Assembly (NCBI GenBank): GCA_029851415.1
Contig: CM056744.1
Span: forward strand, 69,000,172 to 69,064,171
Direction of reading: 5' to 3'
Origin: Eretmocerus hayati
Lineage: Eukaryota; Arthropoda; Insecta; Hymenoptera; Aphelinidae
Length of the DNA: 64,000 nucleotides
Each line of letters starts with the position of its first letter. The stretch's first letter is position 1. The notes below the pieces were generated by a model, which did no database searches, had not been told where the DNA came from, and saw nothing but the letters and a program-made list of their open reading frames with translations. Shown here piece by piece: positions 33,102-44,764 of this stretch. The position numbers were made by a program, and so were the translations under genes.

Positions 33102-33494
33102 CTGGTGTGAATTAGAGATGTGTTTCAGCATATGGTCTACTGTCCGTTTTGGAGTATCACACTTCCTATAATCACCCCACTTCCCTGCAGCAGCTGCCGG
33201 TGTTGAGGGTGGCCCATTAGTGATTCGACAACACAAGGGCTCATTGCACTCAGCATTTGAACCTTCTTGATAGTAAGGATCAAAATGAGTATCCGAAATA
33301 TGGAGAACTTTGAAATTTGGTGCACCCTCGAGTGGCAATACTGGAGGTTTGATGGGTGGCTTATCGACAGGAGGAAAAACTATCTCCCATTCGTGTAATG
33401 GATTATAAATATCACCACAGACGTCTCCAATCACAAAACTGCAAATTTGTGCTGCAGACATATTTATCTGTTTGAAGATGTAGATAACCTCGTT
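33102..33494 (-). CDS. Internal exon of an acid sphingomyelinase-like gene
   Basis: Exactly 131 codons lie between an acceptor (tttttcattccag, just above 33494) and a donor (gtgagt, 33101-33096), both in phase 0. It encodes the end of the saposin-type domain (NMSAAQICSFVIGDVCGD), the linker YNPLHEWEIVFPP and the start of the metallophosphoesterase domain with HISDTHFDPYY, whose D and H are zinc ligands in acid sphingomyelinases. CCRITNGPP, AGKWGDYRKCDTP and HMLKHIS are also family features. These enzymes cleave sphingomyelin to ceramide in lysosomes or outside the cell. Other exons must lie in or beyond the repeats; none was found. It may be a living gene with repeat-filled introns or a relic. 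Confidence 0.85.
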
Positions 33495-33685
33495 CTGGAA
33501 TGAAAAATCCGATCAGGTGATGGTGTCACTTAGATGCTCAACCGTTATTGAATTCCTTTTGATTTCATTGGATCAAAATGGGACGGATGAAAGTTCCAGT
33601 CACTATCGCAGTTCTGGATTGGGGCGCATTAGGTTATTAAGATCATTGGATTGGCATGTCATTGATACGGTTTCGGTGAGATTTC

Positions 33686-35184
33686 ATGCGATCTCCTCCG
33701 GGATTGGCATTGGGAAGGGGGCATCTGTCAACATCAACGCCGTGCGTGACAGACAGATTGGTGGAACCGATACTGTGGTATCAGATGGTTTTAGCGGTAT
33801 TTATGATCTCGATCTCACAATTAGATCAAATTTCCACGGCCCCTGCGCCGACTTATGCTAGTGTTATCAGGCAACCTGCGGAGCCATCGAAAAAAGTTTC
33901 CCTTGTTGAGGGAAAATCGTTCCCGTTAAGGAGTAGGAAACAAATAGTAATAGGCCCCACATAGGCAAATAAGGACAAGTTCTCCACGTCAAGTGACACC
34001 GAGCAAGCTTTGTTAGCAGCGGTCAACCCAGTAGCTCTCAAATTGAATGCGCAGCGTGTTTCTAAAGGCCCCCACAAATCAGTCGTTATCGAAGGAGACA
34101 ACACGCTTGATCAGCTCATAGACCGTTCTGAACTTTGTTCTGCTGGCCTTGAAATCAAAGAATCGCCCAAATTAAAACCCAGAATCATCGTTCATGATCC
34201 AGTTGAAGTTGGCACAAATGAAATTCATCGATACATTATTGAGCAGAATATCCCTGATTGTGCAGATGAAGATCTCAAGCCGGTATTCGAGGTACGTGGC
34301 GACAGCCACGCCGCCCTATCGGGCTCTGCCGCAAGCTGTCTCGGTGCCGACAGCTGATCGGTTCGAAATGGTTCACCGCAGCGCGGGCTGGCGCGGACCC
34401 GGCAGTATGTACACGAGGCTAAGGTTCTACATAAAAATTATGAATAATAGCAATATTGAATGTCTTACCTAGTAAGTTCCAGTGATTTGGCGATTTATGG
34501 AGGGTCGGGTATGCGGAATGTGTACATTATATGATCCGGATCCGCCACCTCATATTCAGTAGTGCATCTCCGCATACCCGACCCTCCATATAGTCGCCAA
34601 ATCATTGAAATTCACCAGGTAAGACATTCAATATTGCTATTATTCATAATTTTCATTTAGAAACTTAGCCTCGTGTACATACTGCCGGGTCCGCGCTAGC
34701 CCGCGCTGCGGTAAACCATTTCGAACCGATCAGCTGTTGGCACCGAGACAGCTTGCGGCAGAGCCCGATAGGGCGGCGTGGCTGTCGCCACGCACTTCAA
34801 ATTCCTGTACCCTCCACAAAGAGGTTCCGATCGTGTGTACTGGAAACAACGAGTGAGGTTAGGGAAACTTTGATAGATCAAAAAAGGGTTCATATTCAGT
34901 TGTCTTCTGGTCAGATAGATGATCATATCTTTATTGTGCAGTGTTACAATTGTCAAGCCTTAGGTCATATCGCTAGTCCATGCAACCAAAATGTCGCGTG
35001 TGGTAACTGTGCGGGTAACCACGTCACTAAGGACTGTAGATCACGTAAAAATCTTCGATGTATCAATTGTATGTCCCAGAAGCTTGCGAATGTTTCCTAT
35101 TTGGCGTGCGACAAGTCGAAATGTCCGATTCTGATGAGACGGGTTGACCACAAAATCTCTATATTTGATTATGGACATGCCTAG
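33686..35184 (+). pseudogene. LINE ORF1 (nucleic-acid-binding protein), broken
   Basis: The frames read TYASVIRQPAEP, then LKPRIIVHDPVEVGTNEIHR and EQNIPDCADEDLKPVF before the insertion at 34291. After it come RVYWKQ-like residues and three cysteine knuckles (CYNCQALGHIASPC, CGNCAGNHVTKDC and CINC) at 34942-35115. ORF1 proteins of such LINEs bind the element RNA as a cytoplasmic particle. A stop at 33963-33965, several frame changes and the insertion disable it. Confidence 0.7.
34291..34793. mobile_element. 500-bp palindromic MITE in LINE ORF1
   Basis: The ends cgtggcgacagccacgccgc and the reverse complement at the right continue as inverted repeats almost to the centre (around 34540). Flanking bases ttcga (34283-34288) and ttcaa (34796-34800) look like a 4-5-bp target duplication. 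Removing it rejoins the ORF1 frame. No coding sequence inside; the class is unknown. Confidence 0.75.
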
Positions 35185-36505
35185 AAGTTCCCAGTTGTTA
35201 CGAGTCGGGCACTTGAATGCACAGTCACCACTCCCACATCTTGTGGACGTCAATGACTATGTAGCTCGCTACGGCATCCATATATATTAGGAATCAGTGA
35301 GACGTGGTTGAAACCGTCCGTTCATTTGAAAAATGTTGCGATACCTGGGTTCAACCTGTTTCGAGTAGATCGAAAGGGCCGTCGGGGTGGTGGAGTAGCT
35401 TTATACGTGCATGACTCAATCAAATGTAGAGTGATCAATAATTCTCTCGAACAGTACACCAAGAGGCCAGAATTTCTACTAGCAACACTCAAGCATGGCA
35501 ACGTCATATTGATCTGTGCCATAGTATATAGCCCTCCTAACGCTGGATATTGGAGTGACGTGGAAGGAGCTATCCTAAATTGTAATGTTGCATTTGATTT
35601 CCTAATACTGACGGGTGACTTCAATATCAACTGCAAGGGGAATCAAACGAAATCTAATCGCAGAATTTTAGGTGAATCCTTGTTCACCTTAGGATTAGAG
35701 CCTGTCCAGTTCCAGGCTACATTCCACAGAGGCGAGATCCATACGCTGATCGATCATGTATGTGTTTCGGATATGAGTAAAGTACTCGATGCGCAACAAG
35801 TACAAGTCCCGGCCATCTCAGAGCACGATGCGATTTTTGTGACCATGGACTTTTCGTTTGTTGTCATCCCACCTGAATCAACCACCTGCCAATCTTTTGA
35901 GAATTTGGATCTCCAGGAGCTGAGGTATGATCCATCTAAATTTGACTTCTCCATTGTAGTACAATAGCAGAGTGTTGATGACAAAGTACAGGCTTTAACT
36001 GAGAATATACATCAGCTGTACGATAAGCATGCACCATATCATACTTCTGTCCCAAGAAGGAGGAAGAACTGGCCATGGATTGATAATAATATCGAAATAG
36101 CTATGCGCGATCGTGATAAATTATGGACTGAGTGGAAAAAATTGAATCGAGAGCAGGATAGGGTGCAGTATAAACAGCTCAGGAACCACGTGAAAATTAT
36201 GACCAGAAATGCAAAATCAGCGTATTTCAGATCAAAATTTGCCTCTTGCATGAACGCTTCGAAGATGTGGCGCATGGTTGACGATCTTGGGTTGAAATTG
36301 AAAAATGTAGACCAGATTACTCTCCCTTTCACTGCGGATGAGTTGAATGAGTACTTTGTTTGGGAATCAGAACTCGGAAGAACTTCACGATCATCAACCC
36401 TCGGTAGGAATTTCACCTGATAATAGGTTTTATTTCAAGCATGTAGATCCAAATGACGTAGTTGATGCTGTGTACTCAATGAAATCTGAATCCAAGGGTG
36501 CTGAT
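35178..36505 (+). pseudogene. LINE ORF2, endonuclease and N-terminal reverse transcriptase part
   Basis: Endonuclease motifs are ISETWLKPSV, GGGVALYVHD, AIVYSPP, LTGDFNIN and TLIDHVCVS ... SEHDAI, covering the catalytic D/N and the final SDH-type motif (here SEHD). This enzyme nicks target DNA to prime reverse transcription. It is followed by RRRKNWPWIDNNIEIAMRDR and KGADDIPI, the lead-in to reverse transcriptase, then the insertion. Stops near 35289 and 35967 and frame changes near 36345 break it. Confidence 0.8.
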
Positions 36506-36518
36506 GATATCCCTATTG
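36506..36518 (+). repeat. 13-bp target duplication, left
   Basis: GATATCCCTATTG occurs here and at 37512-37524, exactly flanking the palindromic insertion. The reading frame of the LINE continues from the second copy. Confidence 0.85.
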
Positions 36519-36794
36519 CAAATTATACCGATAAGGTAGATCTCATCGATATTTCGACTCTATCGCTCGATTTGATGAAATACATTTAATGAATGAATTT
36601 ATCGTTCTTTCGAGCCACTTATAATCGTCGCGCTCAGGCGACGATCACAGTTTGACAAATGTCAAACTGCGACCTTCGAGGCTCCACTTTTATAGTGGCT
36701 GCATCACGAAGGGATTTTTTATTTTTTTTTTTTTTTTTTTTTTTGGATTTTTCAATTTTTTATTGAAAGATTGGCCAAGAGATGAAAAAATTCT

Positions 36795-36868
36795 TCCTCG
36801 GGCGGGACTTGAACCTCGCAATCTCCGGTACTCCGGACCGGCGCCTTAACCAATTAGACCACCGAGGC
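36795..36868 (-). tRNA. tRNA-like SINE head, minus strand
   Basis: The 74-bp sequence is identical to 37230-37303. The acceptor halves (gcctcgg / ccgagga), A box (TGGTCTAATTGG) and B box (GGTTCAAGTCC) are present. The anticodon stem is CCGGT/ACCGG with loop CCGGAGT, which lacks T33, so a working tRNA is doubtful. The likely role is an internal RNA polymerase III promoter. Confidence 0.6.
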
Positions 36869-37229
36869 GATTGCGTATTCACTCGCTCGGGGAAGCCTTC
36901 TCTCATCTCTTGTGCCAATCTTTCGATGCGGTCAATCAAGGAACCATGACCATTCAAATATGCAAATTATACCGATAAGGTAGATCTCATCGATATTTCG
37001 ACTCTATCGCTCGATTTGATGAATAAAGTATATAAGTGGCTCGAAAGAACGATAAATTCATTCATTAAATGTATTTCATCAAATCGAGCGATAGAGTCGA
37101 AATATCGATGAGATCTACCTTATCGGTATAATTTGCATATTTGAATGGTCATGGTTCCTTGATTGACCGCATCGAAAGATTGGCACAAGAGATGAGAGAA
37201 GGCTTCCCCGAGCGAGTGAATACGCAATC

Positions 37230-37303
37230 GCCTCGGTGGTCTAATTGGTTAAGGCGCCGGTCCGGAGTACCGGAGATTGCGAGGTTCAAGTCCCGCCCGA
37301 GGA
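37230..37303 (+). tRNA. tRNA-like SINE head, plus strand
   Basis: Same sequence as the copy at 36795-36868, in the opposite orientation. The D arm and T arm resemble tRNA-Arg (taaggcgcc, attgcgaggttc), but the anticodon loop does not. A T-rich end follows after the body. Treat as the head of a SINE, not as a tRNA gene. Confidence 0.6.
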
Positions 37304-37511
37304 AGAATTTTTTCATCTCTTGGCCAATCTTTCAATAAAAAATTGAAAAATCCAAAAAAAAAAAAAAAAAAATAAAAAATCCCTTCGTGATGCAGCCACT
37401 ATAAAAGTGGAGCCTCGAAGGTCGCAGTTTGACATTTGTCAAACTGTGATCGTCGCCTGAGCGCGACGATTATAAGTGGCTCGAAAGAACGATAAATTCA
37501 TTCATTAAATG

Positions 37512-38981
37512 GATATCCCTATTGGTTTCATTAAGGACTGTCTTCCCTACATCTTGCCGTTGCTTTTGAATATTTTCGATTGTCCGCTGCAGACTGGTAT
37601 TTTCTCAACAAGTTGAGAAAAAGCCTCAGTAACTCCCCTATCAAAATGTAAATCTGCCTCAGAACTTGGTCATCTGTGACCGATAAGCATTCTGGATGCT
37701 TTAGCAAAAATTTCCGAGGATGTGGCGTTGCGGCAAATAATGAACTATGTTCATGCAAATCAGTTGATCAACTCGATGCAATCAGGGTTTCGCAAAAACC
37801 ACAGTACGCACACGGCACTTGTTAAGGTCGTAAGTGCCATAAAAGAGGCTATAGATCAAGAGATGGTCACCTTGATGGTCAGTCTCGATTTCACCCGAGC
37901 ATTTGACATGGTGGATATCCCTCTTTTTGTAGAAGAACTGGTAGTTTATGGATTTTTTGACTCGGCGTGTCAATGGGTGAAATTTTTTCTAACGGATGGT
38001 GGATGGCAAATGCTCAGCCCCACTCACTAGGAAGGCGGGTGTTCCACAAGGTTCAAAAGCTGGTCCACCCTTCTATTTCATCTTTGCTAATGACGCAGCA
38101 TCAGTCTGCAGGCACTCTAAATCGCATTTTCATGCCGATGATTCCACCATCTACTATCACGAGCACATCAACGACGTTGGAAAGATAGTAAGGCTAGTCA
38201 ACGAAGACCTCGAACTATTCAGGACTTGGAAGTTGAAAATGGTCTTAAGCTTCAGGCCAAGAAGACGATAGCCAAGTGGTTCGGTTCGCGATTCCTTATG
38301 AATGAGTTGAAAGACCTAGACGTCCCATTACTGGAGATAGGCGATCAAATAGTGGAGTATTGTGAGACGATAAAACTGCTGGGTGTCACTTTGGACAGCT
38401 GCCTTACAATGCGCGATCAATGCTCTAATATAGCTAGAAACTGCTTTGCTTCGTTGTGCAAACTACGGAAGTGTAGTGATTTCATGCCTCAGGGAACGAG
38501 GCTTCAATTCGCGAAATCCCTCGTTTTTCCCCACTCAGAGTACTACCAGGGTTTGTTTCTTGACCTGCCCCAAGAGCTGAACACTAAACTCAACCACTGC
38601 AAAAATGCGGCAGTTCGTTTCGTAGTATCGTGCAGAAAGTCAGATCTCATCTCTCTTTGGTATCAGAAATTTCAGATCATGCCTTATGCCACACGGAAGG
38701 ATTATCTCTATCTGTGCCTTCTAGCCAGTACACTGAGATCGTCGGAACCGGAATATTTGGCAACTAAACTGAAATTCAGGCCGGAGGATAAAGTTGGCTC
38801 AAAAAGATGCTCTAAATTTGACCTTGTAGTTCCGTCTTGGTCAACATCCACCTATAGACACTCATTTTTGATTGAGAGTATAGTGCTATGGAGTAGGTTG
38901 CTTGATGACATAAGAAGCAAATATACTCGACCGGCATTCAGTACAAGACTTCTCTTCCATTTATTGGGCGTTGAATCTTAG
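37512..38981 (+). pseudogene. LINE ORF2, reverse transcriptase and C-terminus
   Basis: The frame resumes with DIPIGFIKDCLPYILPLLLN. Further motifs are SMQSGFRKNHSTHTALVKV, VSLDFTRAFDMVDIP (first catalytic D), GVPQGSKAGPPFYFIFANDA and FHADDSTIYY at 38128-38157, the YxDD site with H in place of Y. The tail (38226-38981) is open for 251 codons and has KLLGVTLDSCL, LCKLRKC and CKNAAVRFV, typical of non-LTR reverse transcriptases. Stops near 37615 and 38030 and frame changes make it inactive. It copies LINE RNA at the nicked target. Confidence 0.85.
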
Positions 38982-39402
38982 AAGTAATCGGTATAGAGGC
39001 CTGATCCTGTTCCACTTGGTGATACTGTGAACTATTGTTATCATGAGTGAGCTAGACTCACGAATAGAGTCAGCGATAGAATTCTCTGGTGTCTATGATA
39101 TTCAAATGACGGTGCTAATATACGACTCTCTATCTCGTTTGCCGTTGTATTAAGTATTGCTTAACTTTGCTGATGAAACGTTTATTTATTTTCATATTTT
39201 TTCAATATTCATTATAATTTTTAGCATTTTTATTCTTATCTGCAATCTATTTTTTAGGTACCTGTTGTTTAATCTTCTTGCTTGATTCCTATATTCAAGT
39301 AAATGGCCTGTAAGAATATCTGTATGGATTATGAAGCACGTAGTCTCGACTACATTGATCCTAGAGTCCACAGTTGAATGAAAAATCTATCTATCTATCT
39401 AT

Positions 39403-40004
39403 TATGAGGATCCATGAACTTCATACTTCTCCCAAATTGCTAACGGAATTCCAAAGAGAATCTCTCAATATGAGTCTAGAATCGGCAGACAGTTGGGATG
39501 AAGAAGAGTACGATCATCTAATCGAAAAGGTGGGCGATGAGCTAACTCAAAAATGATGTTTCTGAATGGAAAACGGGAAGATGTCCATTGTAAAGGATGA
39601 TATTCAGGTAAACTAGTGACTGTAAGGACCATTCTTTTGAATGATCTGTACGAGAGAACTGGGTCTCTTGACGGGAAGAATGACATTTCGAACTCGATTT
39701 CCACACGAAATGACATCGGCGCATGTTTATCTCCTGGATTTGACATAAATATGAGACCTGCTTGACGTGACTTTTTTGATGAACCTGCAACTGACTATTA
39801 GCCATTATTAGATTGCAGTGCTATTTTGGGGCATGCTCATTCTCTGGAGCTGACATAAGAGTAGTACCACGCGAAAGCGACCTACGAAGAAGGGCCATGT
39901 CTCAGATCCTCTTGTTAACATTTTCATTCGATTCTATTGTACAAAATATGAACTTTCCACTACCCATGGAGTCCCGAAAAATTTTCTTAGACCCATGGCG
40001 AGAA
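39403..40004. other. Stretch after the LINE, nothing recognised
   Basis: A frame at 39374-39556 starts inside the LINE tail and continues with RIHELHTSPKLLTEFQRESL and acidic residues. It has no known motif. Otherwise no gene or repeat pair is seen. Confidence 0.35.
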
Positions 40005-41134
40005 TCTTCGAAAATAAAGTAGAATACAATTTTTTTTAATTCTAGCAGCTTTTTTCCACTAAAATGCAAATGAGTCAGATTCGCTCACAGATAGAGAGAC
40101 ATGCGGCTTAAAGCATTCAAAAGATCTTTCAAAAACCTATCAAAACCGTTATTGGAGAGTTGATTCGGAGGTTATGGGTGGCCTGCACGAGCGAAAATGT
40201 ATAAATCACTAGACAGTGAATTCCTTAGTTGCCTATTTTTTTTATTCCTGAAAATTACATGTCAGATGCATAATTCTGTGTTCTTTCAGGAGAAATGATC
40301 CCGATTCCCTTTTCCGCCGTCTCAGGCCTGTTTCTCCCAATTTTCGCAAACCTATTCTTCAGGAAGTTTGGAATTGTCTGTTTACTGCGCATGCCCAGAA
40401 ATTTGGACTGTTGGAACCAATTTCATTGGAAAACCAAGAAAGTTCCCTTGAAGATGACCACTTGACGGAGTCAATTTCATCAATTTGGCTTAGAGGTTCA
40501 ACGTTTGAAAGGCCACTGTATCTCGATAACCACTGAGAGGTGGATCAGAGACACTGTGACAACAGTGGGGTAATCCAGGCACGATATATCGTTTGTCTAT
40601 CGACGCGCTCGAGCTGAAGCTTCATCTTTACTAGGCTTTGAATCCGAGCCAGATTGATCAAATTGACTTCGTCAAATGACCATTTCGAAGGAAATTTTCT
40701 TGACTTTCTTATAAAATTTGTTCCAAGGGTGCGATCCTCTGCGCATGCGCGGTAAACACACAGTTTGAAACTGCCTAAGGAATAGATTTGCGGGAATTTG
40801 AAAAGAGCAGGCCTTAGACTCCGGAAAAGGAAATCGAGACCACTTTTTTCTGGAAAAACACACAACTTTATATCAAATATGTGATTTCCAGGAATTAAAA
40901 AAAATAGGCAACTGAGGAATTCACTGTTCAGTGATTTTCACACTCTTGCTCGTGCAGGCCGCCCATAACCCTAAAACCAACTTTATGATAACGGTTTCGG
41001 AAGGTTCATGAAAGACCTTTTGAATGCCACAAACCGCATGTATTTATTTGTGGGCAAACTCGACTTATTTGCATTTTAGTGGGAGGAGGTGCTAGGATTA
41101 AGAAAAATGTATCCTACTTCATTTTTGAAAATTA
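40005..41134. mobile_element. 1.1-kb palindromic element
   Basis: The two halves are inverted repeats almost throughout. Matching landmarks are cactaaaatgcaaat(g/a)ag (40057, 41080), tgcggctt/aaccgcatg, ggcctgcacgagc (40191, 40951), cagtgaattcct(t/c)agttgcc (40214, 40905) and gcgcatgc near 40389 and 40740. Divergence between halves is moderate, so it is old. No transposase or clear target duplication. Confidence 0.75.
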
Positions 41135-42180
41135 TGACACTTGCATGTATGACACGAGTGGAAAATTAGAATGTTCCGATTGGAAATGAATGACTCGAAC
41201 GTTGAAACTGTTACTGGAGAGCATAAGAATCTACACCACGGGGAAAAAATGTGCACAGAGCGGTTATCTGCTTGTCGACGACAGCGGCTGCTGCGTGCGC
41301 TGGAATTCTCGTACTCTCGCCGGTCTCGTTCAAGAATTTATCCAATAAATATTCAGATTGTTCGCTTCGTTCCAAGTTCAGGTGGGATGATCAACTGAAT
41401 AATCGACAAGGTGGTCGTATCTTTGACGCGCGCTCTCTCGGACTCGCACAGACCGGCCGGTGCCAATCACACACACAAATACTCAACTCGATCACACACA
41501 CACGCGTCGCCATACCTCGTGCGTGTCCAAGGCGCAGCTTGGCTCCCGGTACGCGGGCCCGCCTCTCCGTTGCAATTCGGGGCGACGCGGGAGGACGATG
41601 GACTATATGCACTGCTTTCATGAAATAGCGCCCCATGACTCGGCACGGGTGCGTCTGGATGACGGAGCGGCCGGAACTTTGAGAAAAAACGATATGCTCC
41701 ACACCTGACGCATGTCGATGTACTGTACAGAAAACGGGGTGATGCTCCGTTTATATGTAGCGCTACGTATGCCAATTCGTAACCTGAAGTAACGTTACTG
41801 GGCCTAGAAAATCCATCCAAAACCGATGCTATGCGTTTCAAAAATTATAGACGTAACGCTCAAGTGAAGCGCTCTCGTGCGTAACTATTTGATATTTCCT
41901 AATCAAAAAACGACGCGCAGCGTTACACGTAACGCGAGAGGGTAACTTACCCTGGCGTTACGAGTAAGTCAATTGAATAAACTATGGCATCGATCGCCTG
42001 ACTTATTACACATATAGGTACACACGCTGCGTACGAGCTACGAGAACGGAAAAATGGATACAAACTATCAAAATGTGATTCAGGCTTGATTATCGCGTCG
42101 CAAATTATTCCCGATCTAGAACGGAGAGGACCGTACTTATATGTGGTGTTTTGAATATCTATAGATACACAGATATTAAA
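41135..42180 (-). repeat. 3' LTR of the minus-strand element
   Basis: Direct repeat of 44765-45808. It contains a (CA)n run near 41470-41510 and a cluster of GTAACG / CGTTAC motifs between 41745 and 41970, several as palindromes (agtaacgttact, gcgttacacgtaacgc). On the minus strand these would be near the start of the LTR, in U3. Confidence 0.8.
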
Positions 42181-42642
42181 GACACTCCACAAATCGGCCC
42201 TGCGAGAATAATTTAGACGCGATCGCAATTCATTCGTTGCACACTTGAGAGAGGCTCATGCTACTTAATCATAGTACGAAACATTCATGCACCCGGAGGC
42301 TCTGATTGCGCGATTTATCGAAAAATATTCAGATATCATACGCGTGTAGTTACATATTCATTACGTCGTCGTTGTTGCTCGATGATCCTTCGTCTGGCGT
42401 TGCCTCGTTGCTTATTTTGGTGCTCGATACCGATCGTCGACGGTGATAACCATCCCCCAAGATGGCCGGTCGGTGTCTATTTCTTGCTGAAATTCGGCCA
42501 TGGAATCGGGGTTGTATGTGGCATGTTAAGGAGCCAGAGCTGCTCCGTTCTCAGCGCTGGGCGAGGGAACTGGCTCCGCAAGTGGTTGGCCGAGGCTGGG
42601 GAGTGGCTGCTCGAGTAGGCCAAGGAAATCGATGGGTTCTCC

Positions 42643-44695
42643 TCACGCGTTGAGGAGTCGATGTGGGTTCACCAGGTACATTCTACCCGGTCGGGCAGAC
42701 TCTTCGCCATTGGAGGTTGAGTCTGCTGGCGATGGCGCGTCTGGTATCGTAGCCGAGGGTCTCGTCCAGACGGTGTAGTCTTCTTCTTCTCCTCTTGTGT
42801 AGCGACGGGCTGCCACATGCTGCCCTCTTGCCATTACCAGGTGAAGGACGGTGAAGTCGTCAGGGAGATATTCAACGTCCGGGTGGTCGGTTGCAGATGT
42901 AGCGGGCGTGGTTTCACCGGAGTCTTCAACGTTGTTAGGAACTGGCGTGTCCTGGTTGGCCTGCTCTGGCACCTCTGCTCCAGATGGGGCTGGGCATGGT
43001 TCACTGCGTGCTTCACGAGCAGCCATGGGGGCTCGCGGAGCGCCCTGGGCCGTAATGTCAAACGGCTCGTTTTGAAGCGCTTCTGCAACCCACCCTGGGC
43101 GAGCAGGCGCGACTACTTGCGCTGCTGCTGGTAGGTCGATCTGGTACAGATGGGCACCTCGTTGGCTTGGCGTCGTCTGGGCCGTCCTCTGGATGCGACT
43201 GGTGCTGGCGCGGGCGCGGCTACTCGTGCAACCAATTCGTCGATGTGGTTGGCTTACCTATCCACCTGACGTGCACGCTGCCGGAGTCTGAGGTACTCCT
43301 GGTGCTCACGACGTTGACGATGCCGTTGCACGCGGATCCGGGTCTGGCGGCGCACTCAGTTACGACGCACCACTTCCAAAAGTTCACGTTCTGTCTCATT
43401 ACACTCATCCTCCTCGTAGCGTCGAGCCAACAGAGCGAACGCCGGGTTGAACTTATTCATTTCTTCAACACTAGGAGGCGTCGAGAAGAATAGCTGCGTC
43501 GAAAAGTGCGGAGCACAATTTAATTAAGAACACGAACGTGGGGGTTGTAGTCGAATCGGGCCTCGCTCCAGTACTGAGCGGGCCCACGACGTATTCCTTG
43601 TTGCTCGCTCTTTTTGAGAGCGTCTCTTGATGGTGGAGGCGGAATGGAGGGCTGAAGCTGCTGCGCGCGCACCCTCCGCTGCTTCTCTCTCGGCCTCTGC
43701 GCGGGTGCCTCTTCGGGATCGTCCCCCACCCCCCCTTCTTGATGTGCCAACTCACTCTCCAATGAGCGGGAGGATACGAAATTTCTGAGCCCGCTGACCG
43801 CAGGCCAAAGGCAGGATATCTGTGAGGTTGCTGTCTCGGAGACTATAGTCTATTGGGCGCATCGTCCAATGCGACCCGATTTTGAGCGCGGAGGGCTAAA
43901 ATCTCTTCTCGCTGGGTAGCGTTTTCTTTCCGCGGCTGAGCCCCGTGAGGCCGAGGAGATCCGGAGGGCTTGTCGAGTTCCTGGTCCGAGGCCTCAGACC
44001 AGGTTGTGACCTCGTTGTCGTCGATTTCGCCCATGGAAGCGGTACTGGTTCTTGAGAGGGGTCGTGTCGATTCTCCGTGGCGATAGTTTGACGGATGTTC
44101 CGGCCACCACTGTCCAGGGGTACCAGATTGCCACATACGAACCTTCTCGATCATGTAACCATCCGTCATCTTGAAGTTTTCTTCATGCGAGTTTTTCGAT
44201 GATTTCATCAGCACTGTCGTTCTTCGTATCAGCTTCTAGACGTACGGGCTTTTCACACTTCGCTGGTGCGACTATTATGTCTTTTGACTCTTCGTGCGGG
44301 CTTTTTCGATGATTTCACCGGCACTATCGTTCTTTGTATCAGCTTCCAGATGTACGGGCTTTTCACATTTCACCGGTACGACCATTATGTTTCTTGACTC
44401 TTCGCGTGGGCTTTCTGCTTCGCCGGCATCAAAGTTTATTCGGTTCACTTATCGCTCTCACGCATGGGGGTTTTTCCTTCTCACTGATGTATGTGCAGCG
44501 TCTTTGCGTCCAAACATTCTCTTCTTTCTTGGTGTTGTTGGCTGCTCCGAGGTCGCCGGTATGTCGGTTCCGTAGCCGATAATATCGTCTCTGTAGACTG
44601 ATGGTCCCAATTCCGCGAGTATCGCTTGGTCGGCTCTGTGCGGGGGCAGATGGGTCAACTTCGCTAGGGCGCCACCGAGTTTCTTCTTCATTCAC
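42643..44695 (-). pseudogene. Broken gag-like region of the minus-strand element
   Basis: Reading from 44695 down, protein-like frames are 44429-44695 (NEEETRWRPSEVDPSAPAQS), 43843-44214 (WWPEHPSNYRHGES; EEILALRAQNRVAL), 43520-43762 (RPREKQRRVRAQQLQPSI), a frame with NKFNPAFALLARRYEEDE near 43460-43390, an arginine-rich helix-like stretch, and 42643-43026 ending LVNPHRLLNA. There are many frame changes. Proline- and arginine-rich composition and position suit gag, but no gag domain or zinc knuckle is recognised. No pol motifs follow. Confidence 0.45.
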
Positions 44696-44764
44696 GACTA
44701 CTCGGAAGTGTTGCAGTTGTTTACTCTCATCTTCAGGGTGTTTCGAGCCTCTAGTTGGGCACCA

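Larger units (their letters stand above)
36519..37511. mobile_element. 993-bp composite palindrome with two opposed tRNA-like heads
   Basis: Order: a 65-bp block X (caaattataccgataaggta...), a SINE-like unit on the minus strand, X again plus an inverted X, then the SINE-like unit on the plus strand. Each unit has a tRNA-like head, a body, a poly-T/A tract (36720-36744, 37354-37372) and a shared end (gtcaaactg(c/t)gatcgtcgcctgagcg). Flanked by the 13-bp duplication, it moved as one piece. Long duplications are usual for target-primed insertion of SINEs, but a palindromic double SINE is not. Confidence 0.75.
33540..39402 (+). mobile_element. LINE retrotransposon (Jockey/CR1-like) with two insertions
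   Basis: Order: ORF1 with zinc knuckles, AP-type endonuclease, reverse transcriptase without an RNase H domain, 3' region ending in (TCTA)n at about 39385-39402. This order suits the Jockey/CR1 group; the clade is inferred. The 5' end lies between 33500 and 33660 and is not sharply visible. Palindromic elements interrupt ORF1 (34291-34793) and ORF2 (36519-37511). Several frame breaks and stops show that it is inactive. Confidence 0.8.

Noticed and set aside
37230..37303. Functional tRNA gene
   Set aside because: The anticodon loop lacks T33, the identical sequence is present in inverse orientation in the same insertion, and a poly-A-like tract and target duplication mark it as SINE-derived.
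42643..43134. Plus-strand ORFs in the LTR-element interior
   Set aside because: They are antisense to the minus-strand gag-like frames; the primer site and LTR order place coding on the minus strand.
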